The notes under the pieces were generated by a model. The model worked only from the letters and a program-made list of their open reading frames with translations. It had not been told where the DNA came from and searched no databases. This document shows positions 47,534 through 61,300 of a stretch of DNA of 64,000 nucleotides, one piece after another. Source of the stretch: Onchidella celtica (Eukaryota > Mollusca > Gastropoda > Systellommatophora > Onchidiidae); NCBI GenBank assembly GCA_963931925.1, contig OZ007571.1, positions 41,778,779 through 41,842,778 on the forward strand, written 5' to 3'. Numbering within the stretch: position 1 is the first letter of the stretch; the number at the start of each line of letters is the position of its first letter. The translations under genes and the position numbers were made by a program.

Positions 47534-50500
47534 GCCTCAACTCTTCTTTAAAAAAAATAATTAAAATTTGGTGCCAACAGGCGAAATTTGATGAGCTTTT
47601 TCTATTCAAGGGACAGATTTGACTGTTTATTAGAATTGCACAGGAATGATAGGACATACTTCGGTTATAAGCAATGCACTAAGTCTTGGTCTTTCAGCTT
47701 GACTGATGATGCATGCCAATGTAAAACACAGACATGTAAACATTAGAAATGATCCACAAGTAATTGTTGTGTGTGATTTCTAGTGTTTTCTGGTCTTGGA
47801 TAATTGTAAACAAGACTCAACAGTGAGATGCCTAAAAAATATTTTCGATGAAACGGATTTCTGTAAAAATGAGCTGATCCTATCACAAGAAACCTCGCTT
47901 TCTTGTTTCTGTAAGCGTTGGATAATGATAGTTTTGATTATTCAGAATTATTGATATACCATCATCCATACAGCTTTTTATCTCTCGTTCAATATTCTGT
48001 TCGTCCACTCCACGATCTCCTTCCCCCACTTCCCCCCTTTTTTTCTGAATCATCCTGATGATCTTTTTAAACCCTCGCACCCCAAGGCCTCAGTAAATCG
48101 CATTAACCCTTTCCGTACCGCTGAGCACACGACACTTGTACCGGACTTCATTCAAGAAACGGGGAGTCCCGCTGTGCGCACCGGGCAGATGGTCCGACAA
48201 TTAGCAGACCAGCTAGCGCAAATGCTTTGGGGAAGATTTATCCCTTTCCACAGCAAGTTGCATCTTTAATGACCTAGGCGATTAGGACAGCCAAAGAAGG
48301 AGATGCGATCATGTTACTTGTTTGCCAAATCTACACGAAATGATTAGTTGTTTACGACAAAAAATTTAAACTAGCCATGAAGGTCACACATATCATCTTT
48401 CAAATGTTTGTAGTTTCGTATAAAACAGTTGCAAGTGAATGGAAGAGTCTAGATATCTCCTGGGTACGTAACTGAAGACCTTCTCATTGGTGACAAAAAT
48501 ATTTTAAAGATGCATGTAATCCTAATCAAAACAGCATGGCATTGATGACCCAAGCAACCTATACTGATCTCTTTCTCTCTCGTCATGTAAAACTGTGATG
48601 TGGACGTGACGCTTTGCACGTCATCCCTGCTCCCAGTGCACGATAGCTGATCATGCGCACTCGCCAAGGATGGTTATGATCCAAAAATAGGAACTGAAAT
48701 TCTTGGGAAAACGAAACACATGGCTGTTCAACTTCCAAAGGAAGACGAAATAAAATTTAAAATTTCGTAAGAGCACATGACGTAAAGCGAAACAAACCAC
48801 AATTTCCCACATCACTCTCTAAAACGAGAAATAATCAAATAGTATTAACGCAGTTACTGTAAAATATATAAGTTTACCTCAAATTTCAAGTTCTTAAGCA
48901 TGAGATGTTCCAACGTCAGACTAAAATGAAACTCGTAAGAATTTGAGAAGATCGAGGTATGGCACTCGTAGACTCTGCTTCAAACTATATGTCAAACTTT
49001 GCTGAGTCTGGTATCACACCAGACATCACGTCTATAAATCCTCGGGTATTTTCCATATTGGTGTATGTGCATTGTTGCCTTCTTCGACAAAATGAGGATT
49101 GAACGTTTGAAGAGTTGTGTAAAATTAGGGTTTTGTTCGATACATTTCAAATTCAAAACTTGCATTAAAATTCCCTCGAAAAAGACACTCATTTGACATT
49201 TACACAAAATAAAATTAGGAGTGAGAGAACCACTTTCATGACAAAAACTCAAAATCGGCAAAATGTCACATATGACGATATGGCAAATACTCCTGGAAAT
49301 TTTAATGAACAAAATTAGGGGCTTTGAACTGCTTTACATGGCATGGAAAGGTCAGTTTTTGCAGACAAACTTGTACTTGAGAATTCTCGTGAACCTCTAA
49401 CTGAACAGCATCCCTTCCCAAGTGGAGCTTAACCCCATTGCCCATCCCACAAGTCTTCACATGAGATAAACTGGAACTTATCAATCAATACAATCCTCTT
49501 ATTCCATGTTATTTCAAGCGCATATTATGGCACTAGCACTGTGACCTCTGACTAAAACCGGGAAATTTCCGGTTGGGATTTTCCCGGAATTTCCCAACTT
49601 AAATACTATAAAGACGAATAAAGACGTCATACCTATTTGTGTCCACACCTTTAAATTCACAAGCTATGATCATCCCACAATATCCAGCAAATGATACTTT
49701 TTTTGTGGAAAATATAGATCATGAACATCTTACACCACATTTAAGTGATAACATCCCATTTTTTAGATCATTATAATCATTTGCATGTGTTATCTGCTGG
49801 CAGATCCTGAGAGCATGCTAACAGCACGTTTTCGCTTTTTGTTCTTCTTTTTAAACACAAAAATATCATAACCTGTACATCGGGATGGAAGCAAAATTTG
49901 TATACATCTCTGTGAGAAACTGTGCTTCCTGACTGTCAGCAGCTGACTTTGTCGCTCCGGGTTAAGTCTGTTATCCCCCTAAGGCGGTAGCGCTAGTACC
50001 CATAACATTATGGAACCAACTGTTCTTTTTACTACGTGTGCGTGTATACCTAGTTATTCATTTTGAAGGCATCTTTTTTCTCTTTGTCCAGACATTAAAT
50101 TCGGCGGTTACACCTCCAGTTAGTTGCAGCCCATTTAGTCTGGTATTCTGCAGCAATAAGTCACAACTACTTGTTTGTCCCTTGATGCATTGGTACTCGA
50201 GCCTAAAAATGCAGTTTTTGCAAGATTTGGCGGTGGACATGGAAGTGCGTCTGAAATTGAGTGTGAAAAGCAACGTAAAAAGGATACAACAACAACAACA
50301 ACAACCGATGTTTCATATTGAGATTCAATATTAATCCAGTCCTAATCCCCCCCCCCACACACACACACATTCATTCGCAAAAGGCATGACAGAAACAATA
50401 TAATTATAAAGTATCAAGGGTTGAGGATACACGGCCATAAAATAATTTGCAAACATTCTAATCTACCTCTGTAACTGGATTGTTACTCACATGATTAGAA

Positions 50501-51451
50501 AACAACTAACTTGTAACTTATACAGCTATGGATTCTGGCGTTGCCATCGCAACTGAAAACGCAAAGCAGAGCATCTCCAACCTGATTCTATCCTTTTTAG
50601 AGGGTTCTGCCTTCTCTTGCTACTTAGGCACACGTATGCGTGTGTACACATTTGCAAATGCCATTAAGATGGACCACGTTGTTGAAGAGGTTACCTCGCT
50701 TCACGAAATACAATCCTTTTTCCATTTAAGCGCTGTTTCAGGGCTAAAATGACTGGAAATTCTACAGTCGAGGTTGTACCTTGTGGAATGAGAGGCGTTG
50801 CAATTGAGCAAATTTAACTACACAGAAAATGTTCCTCCCAGTGTTGTCTTGGGCTTACGAAACACAAAGATCATGAAAGAAAATAAAATTACAAGGAAGC
50901 AGCGGGAGATGGAGTCCTCCTCCCTTTCATAGCATTTCTAATCTTATGTTAAATTATTCCTCTATTTCGTTACCGCTCTGAAGTTCTCGCAATTTTTGTC
51001 TGTTTTTGAGGTCGCCCTGTATGGCAGTCAAGCGCACGAGAGTGAGCCTATGGCAATGTGGAATGATTTCGTCCTCCCCAAAAAACGCATGACATTGCAC
51101 GCGCTCACATAATTATCGTACGCGAAATAGAAAAACGTTGTAAATGAAATTTCCCCAGAAAATGAGTTGTTACGTTGTTCTGATTTGTTCTTGCTGCCGG
51201 GTTCCCCGGGACAAAATTCCACTGCAATATCAGCATTAAAGGACTGACTGTTTTTATTTCAGGAATCTCTTGCTTAAAAGCAAATTTGCTGAAACTGCAA
51301 GCAAATGTTCTTCAGATTTCCTTAAAACTTTAAGGAGCATCTTTAAAACCTTATGATAAAATGATTAGGATTTAATGGGAATTCGGACACTGATGGATGC
51401 ATTGTCACAAGTTGCTTTTAATTAAAAACAGTATACACAATTATTCTTTGC
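47534..51451. other. Mostly AT-rich non-coding stretch
   Basis: Holds an unclassified dispersed repeat at 48616-48796, a CAA tract at 50287-50305, and C/AC runs at 50348-50370. No gene recognised. Confidence 0.5.
48616..48796 (+). repeat. Unclassified dispersed repeat, copy 1
   Basis: Shares with 58139-58386 the ordered words CTCCCAGTGCA, CATGCGC, CTTGGGA, GACGAAATAAAAT and GAGCACA. It is shorter by about 50-60 bases in the middle. No coding frame. Confidence 0.75.
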
Positions 51452-51664
51452 TTAATTCTAGGTTTTCATTAGTAAGAAAACTGAAACGGCAACAGAAACG
51501 TCAAAAATTCACCAAGTAGTAAAATGGATAAAATAATGTTTCCATGTGTGCGGGAAGGACGTTTTAGTGCACACGAAAACATTCTTTCTATTACACTGCT
51601 TAGTGGATTTTTGACGTTTCTGTTGTCGTTTCCGTTTCCGTACATATGAAAACACACTCCTTAA
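51452..51664. mobile_element. TTAA-flanked foldback MITE, family B copy 4 (most complete)
   Basis: Flanked by TTAA on both sides (51452-51455, 51661-51664). The two halves are near-inverted: GTTTTCATTAG, AACGGCAACAGAAACGTCAA and AAATTCACCAAGTAGTA on the left face TGCTTAGTGGATTTTTGACG, TTTCTGTTGTCGTTTCCG and CATATGAAAAC on the right. The centre is TGTGCGGGAAGGACGTTTTA. It encodes no protein. Confidence 0.8.
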
Positions 51665-52529
51665 CTCTTGGCAGATGACAGATAAGCATATCAAATGTAT
51701 AATGTAAAAAGTTTTAATACTGTTAAGAATCATGTGTGCATTTGACAATACTGAAGGGAGACTTTCATTGCAAAAGATCATGGAAACCCCTGCTCTTTCA
51801 TAAATCAGCCCGTTCTTCCCTCTTGTTAATAAGAAGTTAAAATGTCACATAAGAAATGTTATCGTTCTTCTGTATTCATTTCAAGGGTGGTCCTCAAATG
51901 GGAATGAAGAGAAACTCAGATGACGATAACGCCACAGTTTCTTCGGTTGAAATTTTAGTGGCAAATATTCTCTCTTAATGAGATACTCACCATTGATCAT
52001 TGCGTGTAATGAAATCACAATTTGTGCTCACTTGGCCCTTGAATGTTTTATACATGTATTCTATGATATATCTATGCACTATAAATGTGCTTAAAATGGC
52101 GAAACAGAGTGTTAGGCGCCAAGTTGGTAAATTTACTGAAATCTCATATGTCCTTGGCTCTCCATTTCCATCTTTTTCTGTTTCTTTTTAAAAGCATGTT
52201 TTACGTTGGTACGCTGGAACGTAACCCTATATATATTTGTTTTTTAAAGTCTTGGTTTTGGAAGTGTGTGAAGCTTAAAAAATGTTTACTTTAATCTTGA
52301 CACCCACGGCAGATCTAACCCATGGGTCGATTACAAACATGTAACGAAACTTTCTCGGCAACATAGTGCATTTTTCGTTTTTGTGATCACTACATGCGAG
52401 CCAACATACAAAACTGACATAATGGACACAAAAACTTATAAAGTTACTTGTCTCTACTTCAAGTAACATTAAATGGGCCTAAAAATACGGCTCATCAGCC
52501 TGAGCTCTGAAAAACAATAAGAACCAAAG
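51665..52529. other. AT-rich non-coding stretch
   Basis: No gene or element recognised. Confidence 0.5.
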
Positions 52530-52705
52530 CAGTCGTAACTCACGGGATCACCAGGCACTTGCCCAAGGACCCCCAGGGTTTTTTTTGGGGGGGGGGGGGC
52601 TCATGCATGCAAATTTACATTGTTTTTTTTTGAAGCGGGTAAGAAAATCCTGCACAGTACAAAAGAATTTGCCTAGGGATCCAAAATGATGTTAAGACGG
52701 CCCTG
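52530..52705. mobile_element. hAT-like MITE, family C copy 2
   Basis: Right end GTTAAGACGGCCCTG and internal words TTGCCCAAGGACCCCCAGG, CATGCATGCAAATTTAC and TTGCCTAGGGATCC place it in the same family as 23308-23465. The left end is damaged (CAGTCGTAACTCAC) and I could not confirm a target duplication (AACCAAAG against GCAACAAC). Confidence 0.65.
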
Positions 52706-55700
52706 GCAACAACGCACTGAATCGTTCTATATGTACGTGAAGAATGAAGAGTAAAATACCAGGAAACAACGAATCAAAACAGTAACCAACTAAATGACGT
52801 GATGGAATGTATTCAATAAGTATTCGAATACAGAAAAAAAAAAAAAAAACCCGTGAAGATCGTCCCATCGCATGTCATCTGGAATCAGCCCCAGATCAAA
52901 TTTCGGTGTAAAAGCCAGAGAACGGTGCCAGACTTCCAGGCGACGGGCTACCTACACCAGCTGTCTCTCGCACAAGCTCTTCCCTAAGCTTCTTTCCCCC
53001 TTTCTCTTGTCCTAGATTCCACACAGCCACAACACGAGGAAAGATGCCATGATAATAACACGATTGTATTTTGTATTTATTTTTTCTACACTTCCATATT
53101 CAGCTAATAGTACAGGAGAATTTATATTTATAAATCCTGCCATGATGCGAGCATTCGAGAAAGGTTTTGCCCTTCTTACAGAGCACTCTGACATTCGTGT
53201 TCATTATCTGCTTCGCCCTGTAGAAAACAAACTGATTTTCACATCAAGTGATAAGGATATGCTAAAACTTATGGCACTCCATGTTTTTCCCCCGTTTTAT
53301 ATCATTGCAAAGGTAAAGGTTGACATGCAACAACGTCTCTCGATCTCTACATGACGAAAATCGCTGCCACAGACCGTAAAATTTGCTGTCTTCTAAGAGT
53401 GCAGTCGGAGAAATTTCTATCAGTATTCTACAGTCATGTAGCTTCTCTTCTTAATCTTCCAAATGCAACCCGGGTGGGAAATATTGTAAATAAGGGAGGG
53501 CATCTTACCGCTTCCTTCTTGTGTACAAAATTGATGAAATCAGAAACAATAATCAGCTTACTGCTAAGTCTCGTCTGTTTCTCTAATCATTATACGAAAA
53601 AAAAAAAGAAATCACCGCTTGGACGCTCCATGTCCTAAGACAGTCCAGTAATAAGAGTTATTCAAAAGATAAGGATACTGGATGGACAGGCAGATAGTGA
53701 CAAAACATATCATTGTCTTGGTTAACACTATAAGATATAAATCATAGATATGGTAACACGCAGTTGAAGATTCCACGGCAGAGAAGGATGCAAGAAAATC
53801 AAGTTGTAGAAGAACAAATAAAAACGAAGAAGAGTCCAGAAAAATATAACGTAAGCGGTAAGGAAAAAAGCATCAGGAACGGCCATATCAACAAGGGAAA
53901 GAAGGAGATCAGGAATAAAGTAGATGGAGACGGACTGCAAGTAAATATTAGGCTGGTGGCATCCTGAGTCGCGTCTGCTCAAAGTCTGTTTTGAGTGAAT
54001 GGTCGAAGTCACTCTATCTAGCAGTTGTCTCAAGACAGTTTTGGTGTCCCTGAACTAGTGAGGCAAACTGGTTTCGATCTCACGTGTGAGCAAGGTCTCC
54101 TTGAATTCCATAGTTCAGATCTCACTCTAAAAGCGAGTCGAAACAGATTTGAATCAGTGCGTTCTCGTCCTTAATTCCTACACAGTAATATTTCAACAGG
54201 ATTTACGTGCGACCTTGCAAGCTGTTTACAAAGGAAGCAAAAATTTTTAAAAGTCAGATAAAGTCTTAACAACAACAACAAAAAATAAAAAATGCCATGT
54301 TTGTGCAGGGGACATAAATTCTGTTTCGTCAGAGAATATCGGAGAAAAGGGGAAGAAGTAGGTTTGGCATGTTGAATTTCATACATGGTAAAAAGAGGAG
54401 TTTTCAGGCCTGAATAGGAATGCCAAACTTGTCCATGTCATGTTACTTGGTGCATCTGAGCCAGAGTTGAAAGTGATGACACGTGTAACACAACGTCAGA
54501 GCTTTGATCTGCCTAACATTTGTTGTTGCCCTTTGACAGGAAGTGACGACAGAGAAAAAATATGGTTGACATTACTGAAAGAGTATGTGGCAAATACACA
54601 GAGAAAAAAAAATTCAAAATTTTCTAAACTTGAAAGTAGAAACCTTAAAATTTCGGTATTTTCTTGGAATGTGTTGTTGTTGTTGTGGTTGTTAATATAA
54701 ATTTTGACAGGAACAGGAATACGCGAACAGGAAAAAGTTAGCATTGAGCTAGAACTTCATGTAGATCGGTGCCAAATCTGACCATAAAAATTGGTTTCAT
54801 ATTAAAAACGTTCACATTTCGTCTTGACTCTGTTTTTCTTTTCTTTCTTGCGCACACATTTTATATTGTGTACAACAGAAACAGGTGCACGCCATGATGA
54901 AGAGCTACTTCTGTCTTGTCACTTTGCATATAATTCCTCAGATGTTATGTTTCCAGAGAGAACACGGTTCAATGGTTGTTCTTATGTGACTGTTATTGAG
55001 ATTACTTTTGGCATATAAATCAAGCCATATTCATCTCTTCAGGATCTGGAAAAGAATGCCTGGACTTTCATGCAAACTTGTCTTTTTGAAGCCTGTTGTT
55101 TTTATTTTTTGTTTGTTGTACGAGGGTATTTCAGCTGTTTTGCCCCATTGGCTAGACAGTGGACTTCTGTTATTATTATTATTATTTTTTATAATTACAT
55201 TTTACTCCCTAGTTTCTACATTTGTTGGTGTTAACTTATATGTGTAAAAAGAGCACTGTGTTTTTCTTTGGTGAGAGCAGAGAAATAATGATTTCATGCG
55301 ATCCATTCTATGTACTTTATACAGTTTGACACTTAATAAATATTAAAAAAGCATAGTGTGCAATTTGCTTTAGTAGATTTCCTCTGCTTAGTGTTCACAC
55401 ACTTTATTACTCGCAAATTGACATGTTTTTTGTACTGGAAAGTTGAATTCATTGAACTACAACTTCTGTTTGTAAAAGTAAAAGTTAGAACGTGAGTTCA
55501 AAATCGCTTCCCCTTTACCTCACACCGATATGACATTTGACATTTATGTGGATAGTGCAGCAGGTTAATTTATGCCAGATTTTTCTCCTTTCCTCAGCGC
55601 CCCTCCTCCCCCCCTCCCCCACTCTGGATGTTCTTGCAGGCTTCAGGTTCCATCTCCATTGACCTAAACCTGAGATGCCGCGGTGCATTTTACCTTTGCA

Positions 55701-55821
55701 CTTTTTCCTGCCGTTTTCCTTCTTCTCCTCCTCCCGATTTCCTGTTGTGTTCGCTGATGTTGAATTCAGCGGTTCTCATTCTGTCCTTTAAGAGGACAAT
55801 CTGTATACGAATATGTAAAAA
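52706..55821. other. AT-rich non-coding stretch
   Basis: No gene recognised. There are poly-A runs at 52833-52849 and 53598-53609, and an (ATT)n run at about 55170-55187. Confidence 0.5.
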
Positions 55822-55929
55822 CAGAGCCGTCTTAACACACGGGCCGGGGTAGTTGCTTAGGGGCCCCAAGGGGCGGGCCGCAGTCTATTGCTTTCCCCAG
55901 GGGCCCATAATGATATTATAATGGCCCTG
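55822..55929. mobile_element. hAT-like MITE, family C copy 3
   Basis: Starts CAGAGCCGTCTTAACACACG and ends ATAATGGCCCTG. Flanks TGTAAAAA (55814-55821) and TGCAAGAA (55930-55937) agree at 6 of 8 positions, as expected for an old hAT target duplication. Internally deleted relative to 23308-23465. Confidence 0.7.
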
Positions 55930-58138
55930 TGCAAGAAGGTGATTATAATATACTGCTGATGCTGTTTTTGTTAGTGATGTTGTTTCATGGCCGCACGGCG
56001 TCATACGGAGTTCATTGTGTCAAGGCGGAGACACCGAATCTACGGCACCATGGAGAATGCTAGACACCAGACACAGATAGCTATCGTATTATTTCGACTT
56101 GTCAAACATTGTGATTATTCCATACACCATATTGTCTACGTTCACTTTTCAGGATTATGTGGCACTAAGTGCAGTTGTTATTGCTTTGCCCAAATCTTGA
56201 AAAGTTTCCGTTTTCCAGGTTTTGTTGAGAAACCATAACACACATCAAATTAATTTGATGAAATTCCTGAGAACAAAATAATGACGTGATAGTTCAGCAT
56301 TTTTATATTTGAGGAATAGGCAGATATTAATGGGACCAATGACAGATTTGGACTAACATCAGGGTGGCCGCACCGCGTTGCAAGAATCCCTCGGTATGTT
56401 TTACTTGTTGTTTCACTGGTTACCAAAACCTGGCCATGGAAGACAAACCTAAGTCTTAACCATTTCCTCACATTCACGACATATGCATGACGCCAGCACT
56501 TGAAGTAGCACAGTTCTGGCGTATTTGAGAAATCTTAGAAAGTCCTGTATTGTAGTAAACGAAATATTTGACGGGAACCCGGCCTCTGCACCAGATTAAG
56601 GTGTTTGGCCATCTCAATTCTATCCTCAGATTTACAGAAGTCTACGGGCCTAAGCATGCTAAATCAAGAGGCTTCAATAGGTGAGATGAAATCTCTATCT
56701 GAAAATCTTCACATGTCTGAGAATCAGATAAGGTTCGATCACGCAGTCTCAACATTGTGACCGGATGCATTGCGTTCCAAACTTATGGAGCGTATTGGAC
56801 CTCACTCATGCCCCTCTCTGCGCTTTGTAGACTGACCAGTGATGTGACATCATAATGCATCGGGCTGACGAATCTTGGACAAAACATTGCAAAATATGAA
56901 GAAAACTGGTGCCTACACCTCCGGAAAGCATTCCCACGGTTTGCTGTATTCCATAATAAGGGGACTTTTTTTATTTGTCCATCTTGAAACGTTTTAAATG
57001 GTTTATTCCAGTAAGTGTCCTGCTATATGCACTTTAAATTAAGAAGAAAACCCCCGTAGAAGTTTACTGAGATTTCAATTTTTCGCTCAAAGGATTGGTT
57101 AACTTACCCATTCATAAGTTTGTCCTCTTTCCTACATTGCAAGACCTGGCAAATGTCTGGAACTATCCCTTGTTAAAATGGCGAACTACAGGTATTTCCG
57201 TAAAACGGGTTACATCACGAATCTGCTTATCGCACTAATTAATGTGGGTGCGGCTGCCCACACTGTTTTACAGAAAATGACGGCAACTGTTTTTCTATGG
57301 CATAGAGAGGTCAGTGTGCCAGCGGCTATAAACTATTATATACATGGGGCGCCTTTCGGCAAAATGGCTATTGAACTTTATGAAGCAACGTGGCGTCATT
57401 GCTCAAAGATTTGATAACTCATTAAGCGCAGTGATTATAAGTGCATACTCACACCACGCTACGCCTGACGGTTTTGATTCCTAAAAAAGACCTTTAGTCC
57501 TTTGAGGAAAGAAAAAGTCTATGTTGCCATCTACTGCCAAATGCAAAACTGAAAGGTTTGTCCATATTGATTACATTGGAGACATTGGTGCAGTACACAC
57601 CCCATGCCAAAAATATATTTATTGTACATATATTTATTTTTTTTAATGATGGATCGCCCATTATCTATTCTCTTTGGCAAATACTTATATATGACTCTTT
57701 AGGACAGCTACTAAAAAAGTCATTTTATATTTAAAACAATGGTAAATACAATGTATTTGGATGTAAGTATGAAAGGCCGTTCATGGTAACAGTAGAACCT
57801 TTTTGAGAACCTCAAGTCTCAACTCACCCCTGTCCTTTTACTTTGCCAGCGAATCTTAACTACACGAGCACTATGAGGTCAGGCCAAGAGAACTTACAGT
57901 AGCAGCTCCTGTAAGTGGAGCAGAGACACGCAAGGGGATCATCCGTCGTTCTACTTCGATAAAACGGATTAACTGTAGAATACCATAAATGTCTCCTTCC
58001 TCATTACAGATTCAAATGGAGAAAATTGGCAAAGTTACCAGAAACTGATGAAAGTCACCTAGTTTTCTTAGAAAAAAAAATGGAAAGCTAAAAAAGAAAC
58101 AAGTGGTATTGGTTTGTTTCAATTTCGTCACCAAAAAC
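55930..58138. other. AT-rich non-coding stretch
   Basis: No gene or clear element recognised. Confidence 0.5.
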
Positions 58139-58386
58139 AGCGATGCATCCCCGGCTCCCAGTGCAGTGCACGGCGGCTGAGCATGCGCTCTTGCAAAGAT
58201 TTGTGGGTTTCTTTTGGCACGCCAGTTGAACATGTCCACTCTCAAAGATTAACCGCAATCCAAGAACAAGAATTTTAAGTCTTGGGAGAATTAAACAAAA
58301 TGGCCTTGGAAGTTCAGACGAAGGACGAAATAAAATTAGAATTTTTTTAGGGAGCACAGGCTGTGTGAGGTCAGGTGAAACAAAAC
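58139..58386 (+). repeat. Unclassified dispersed repeat, copy 2
   Basis: Aligns in order with 48616-48796 and carries an additional central block (near TGTGGGTTTC to TCAAAGATTAAC). Its type is unknown; neither copy shows clear inverted ends or a poly-A tail. Confidence 0.75.
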
Positions 58387-61300
58387 AATAAACACAGATG
58401 TGATTATGAGATTCACTGGACAAACAGGGAGAACTTCCATAGAATTGTTGTCGTCACGGTGACGACTGTCAACATCATTATCATTACATGTACTGAGAAA
58501 ACGTTACACAAAGATCAGTCTGGTAAGAGAGCTGTGTTTGAGTACATTGCAGTTGTTTCTGACGACCTTTCTTGGTTCTTGCAACTATTGTTTTTAAGTT
58601 GTTATCATTTGTCTTATAATATTATCGATGCCAGTATCTTCTTCATGTTTCATCTACGAGATTATCTTTATTTCCCTCTTTATATTACTGCAGTATGTAG
58701 GATAAATATTTATGGGAGGTAAACTTAAGACAACGCTTGAAGACTTGCATTTATATTCCGCAAAGCATGTCTTTGGAAGAGCAGTCTGTAACGGATTAAT
58801 AGTTAAATCAGAATGGTCACTAGAAGTACACACTGGGAGGTACATTCTGCTTCTAATGTAATTCCTAGCCCCAAATATGAGGGTTTTTTAAAATCATGTA
58901 AACATTGACTGATTAGGTCCAAACCTAAAGCGTACAATACGTACCAGTAGGTGGCCAGATAGCAAGTAATCGTAGACAGTTTATTGTTTTTAAAATTGAA
59001 GGTTTTTGAATCAACGTCACAAACTGTAGTTTAAACTTGGCGCAACAGTACATGTGTAAGAACTAGTTCAGTACAGATATGTAACTCTAATGTCGTAGTG
59101 AAGTTAGGTAATGTGGCTTTGTAGTCCTTGAAAGGCGCCACACTAATAGTGGAATTTTACATTTGTCGTTCTTAAACCAGGTATCCATTTTTACATTTAA
59201 GATACTCGTCTTCCACGCCATTGACGTCTAGCCAAGATTTGATGTAATGTAGACACTGAACCAGAGAATGAGCTCAAACTAGAATTGCACGTCAGGTGAT
59301 TTAGTGAAAATCAGTATTGCTAGATACACGAATGATCAGATACGTTATTTTGTGAGATAGCAGTAGGAACGGGTCGGATCATGTCACGTGCCATATGGCT
59401 CATGCAGGAGATTGCCCGCATACGACAAACTCATTAGTTTGAAGAAATTCCGTAAAGCAAAACAAAACCGCTGGGCCGAGGAACGTCTGTAAACTTCGTT
59501 CCATTTTTTTTTTTTTTACATTCCAGTTAAACCAGACTATAACATTCAACTGAATCTCAGGAAAAAAAAAAAGGCTTAACTGATGGGCTTCAAGATGTGT
59601 TTATGTTGGAGGGAATGGATTTTTTTTTAGGGGGGGGGGGAGGTAAGAGGGTGAGATGGGGCGGAGGCTTAGAAAGTAACTTTAGAGAGGGGTGGCGTGT
59701 GACAGGTCGGGGTTCATCCAGGGATGCCAGTGGAGGATTGAATTCCAGAATTCCAATGGACGGATGATCCAGGGCTGGAGACCCTCGCCACTTCCCGCTG
59801 AGTCACCCCAGAAAATGAACTGTAACGGCAGCCTCGTCACTAGAAAAACAACCGTGACTGAGGGAGAGTCCAGTAAAGTACATTTTTAATATACTTCTGA
59901 TGACTTTCAGCACACCCTTGGATCTATGGTGATGAGTAGAACACATGATGCTGGAGGCAAGGCCAATGGGGTGATAAAGACGTCAGCTGCAACTGATTAA
60001 TGCCTACAGTCCTTACATAGTAAATGCGATTCTTCGAGTTCGTTTTCCGTGCGTCTCTATGGCAACATTTTCACGACCATCAACATGAAATTATGACTTC
60101 CTTACTGTCAAGAAAACAACAACATAGAACTGTTTTCTTCCGTACCGAGATTTACCCACAATCGCAGTTCAGACATATGCAGAATATTACCAAAAATTCT
60201 CCTTGAATAGCAGTATAAAATGTCGTTAGACTTAAACTGCCATAATGGAGTGTTTTGGCATGTCTGCTATGCCCGGCTTTTGCACGACCTGTACTTCAGG
60301 CTCATCCTTTATCCTCTTACTCATGCACCTCTTTACTCACGTTTAATGATAGGCCAGACCCTAAGGTTTGCTATCTGTGGCACAGCGACATGTTTACTGG
60401 ATTCATTATGAAAGTCATTCCCCCTTATTTTGTCATCGCAGTTCCCTGCTGTTCCACTTACGCGTGTTACCTAACACTATCTTGATGCAGTGTATGAGGT
60501 TTTGTGCGATGACAAACTCAGTGTGGCAGTTTGTGGTGTTTATCTTGTTCATCATTGTTACAATTTCCATTTTGTGGCCTTTGTGTTATTTTGAGACTGC
60601 TGAGACTGCGGCCATATAGAAACCTGTCCAATTGTCTGTCTTGTTACAATTGGTTTTTTTTTTTGCTTACTGGCTTTGTTTATCCGAAAGCCACTTTATG
60701 ATCTTCAGTACTGATTTGGTCAGAAAGCTTTATTTACTAACATAAGGAAGGATCTTATCTCACAAAACTTAACTTTTACAACGAAACCTCCCCATATCAA
60801 ACCTTTTCATGGACAACAGAAATAATCGTGCAATTTGATTTTTTTTTTTTGTTTGGACCACCTTTCATCTCTTATATTACTTTAGAAATGCCCCGTGGGT
60901 CCTCTGAGATTTGTCTTTACCCATACGGTAGATTGCTATGCTTCATAAAGTCCTTCAGGACTGAACTATGTCAACGTCCTCGAGATCGGTCTTACAGCAT
61001 GATGTTTTTCAAAATTCATGTACTTAATGCCGTTCCTTAGGAATACCATTTTACTTAATGTCTATTTAGAAAACGCCTACACAAAATGCCTGGGGAAGTC
61101 TCCTTGTCGTAGTATCAGCTAGGCTTGTCCTGTCCCATCCTCTGTGGATATGATACCTCATGAAAACCCATCCCAGATTCACCGTCAGAAGTCCATTACT
61201 CCAAAAGTGAAATAGTTTTCCGTGACCTAGCAACAGTTCAAGGTTCTAAGCTACTCCTCTGGAAAATTTGCATCATCTGCGTCGTACTTATCAAATTTGC

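Noticed and set aside
49960-50010. Text GTTATCCCCCTAAGGCGGTAGC recalls a conserved large-subunit rRNA motif
   Set aside because: Only about 20 bases resemble it and flanking sequence does not follow rRNA; not enough for an rRNA or mitochondrial insertion call.
52530-52713. 8-bp target duplication for the family C copy at 52.5 kb
   Set aside because: AACCAAAG and GCAACAAC do not match, so I kept the element but not the duplication.
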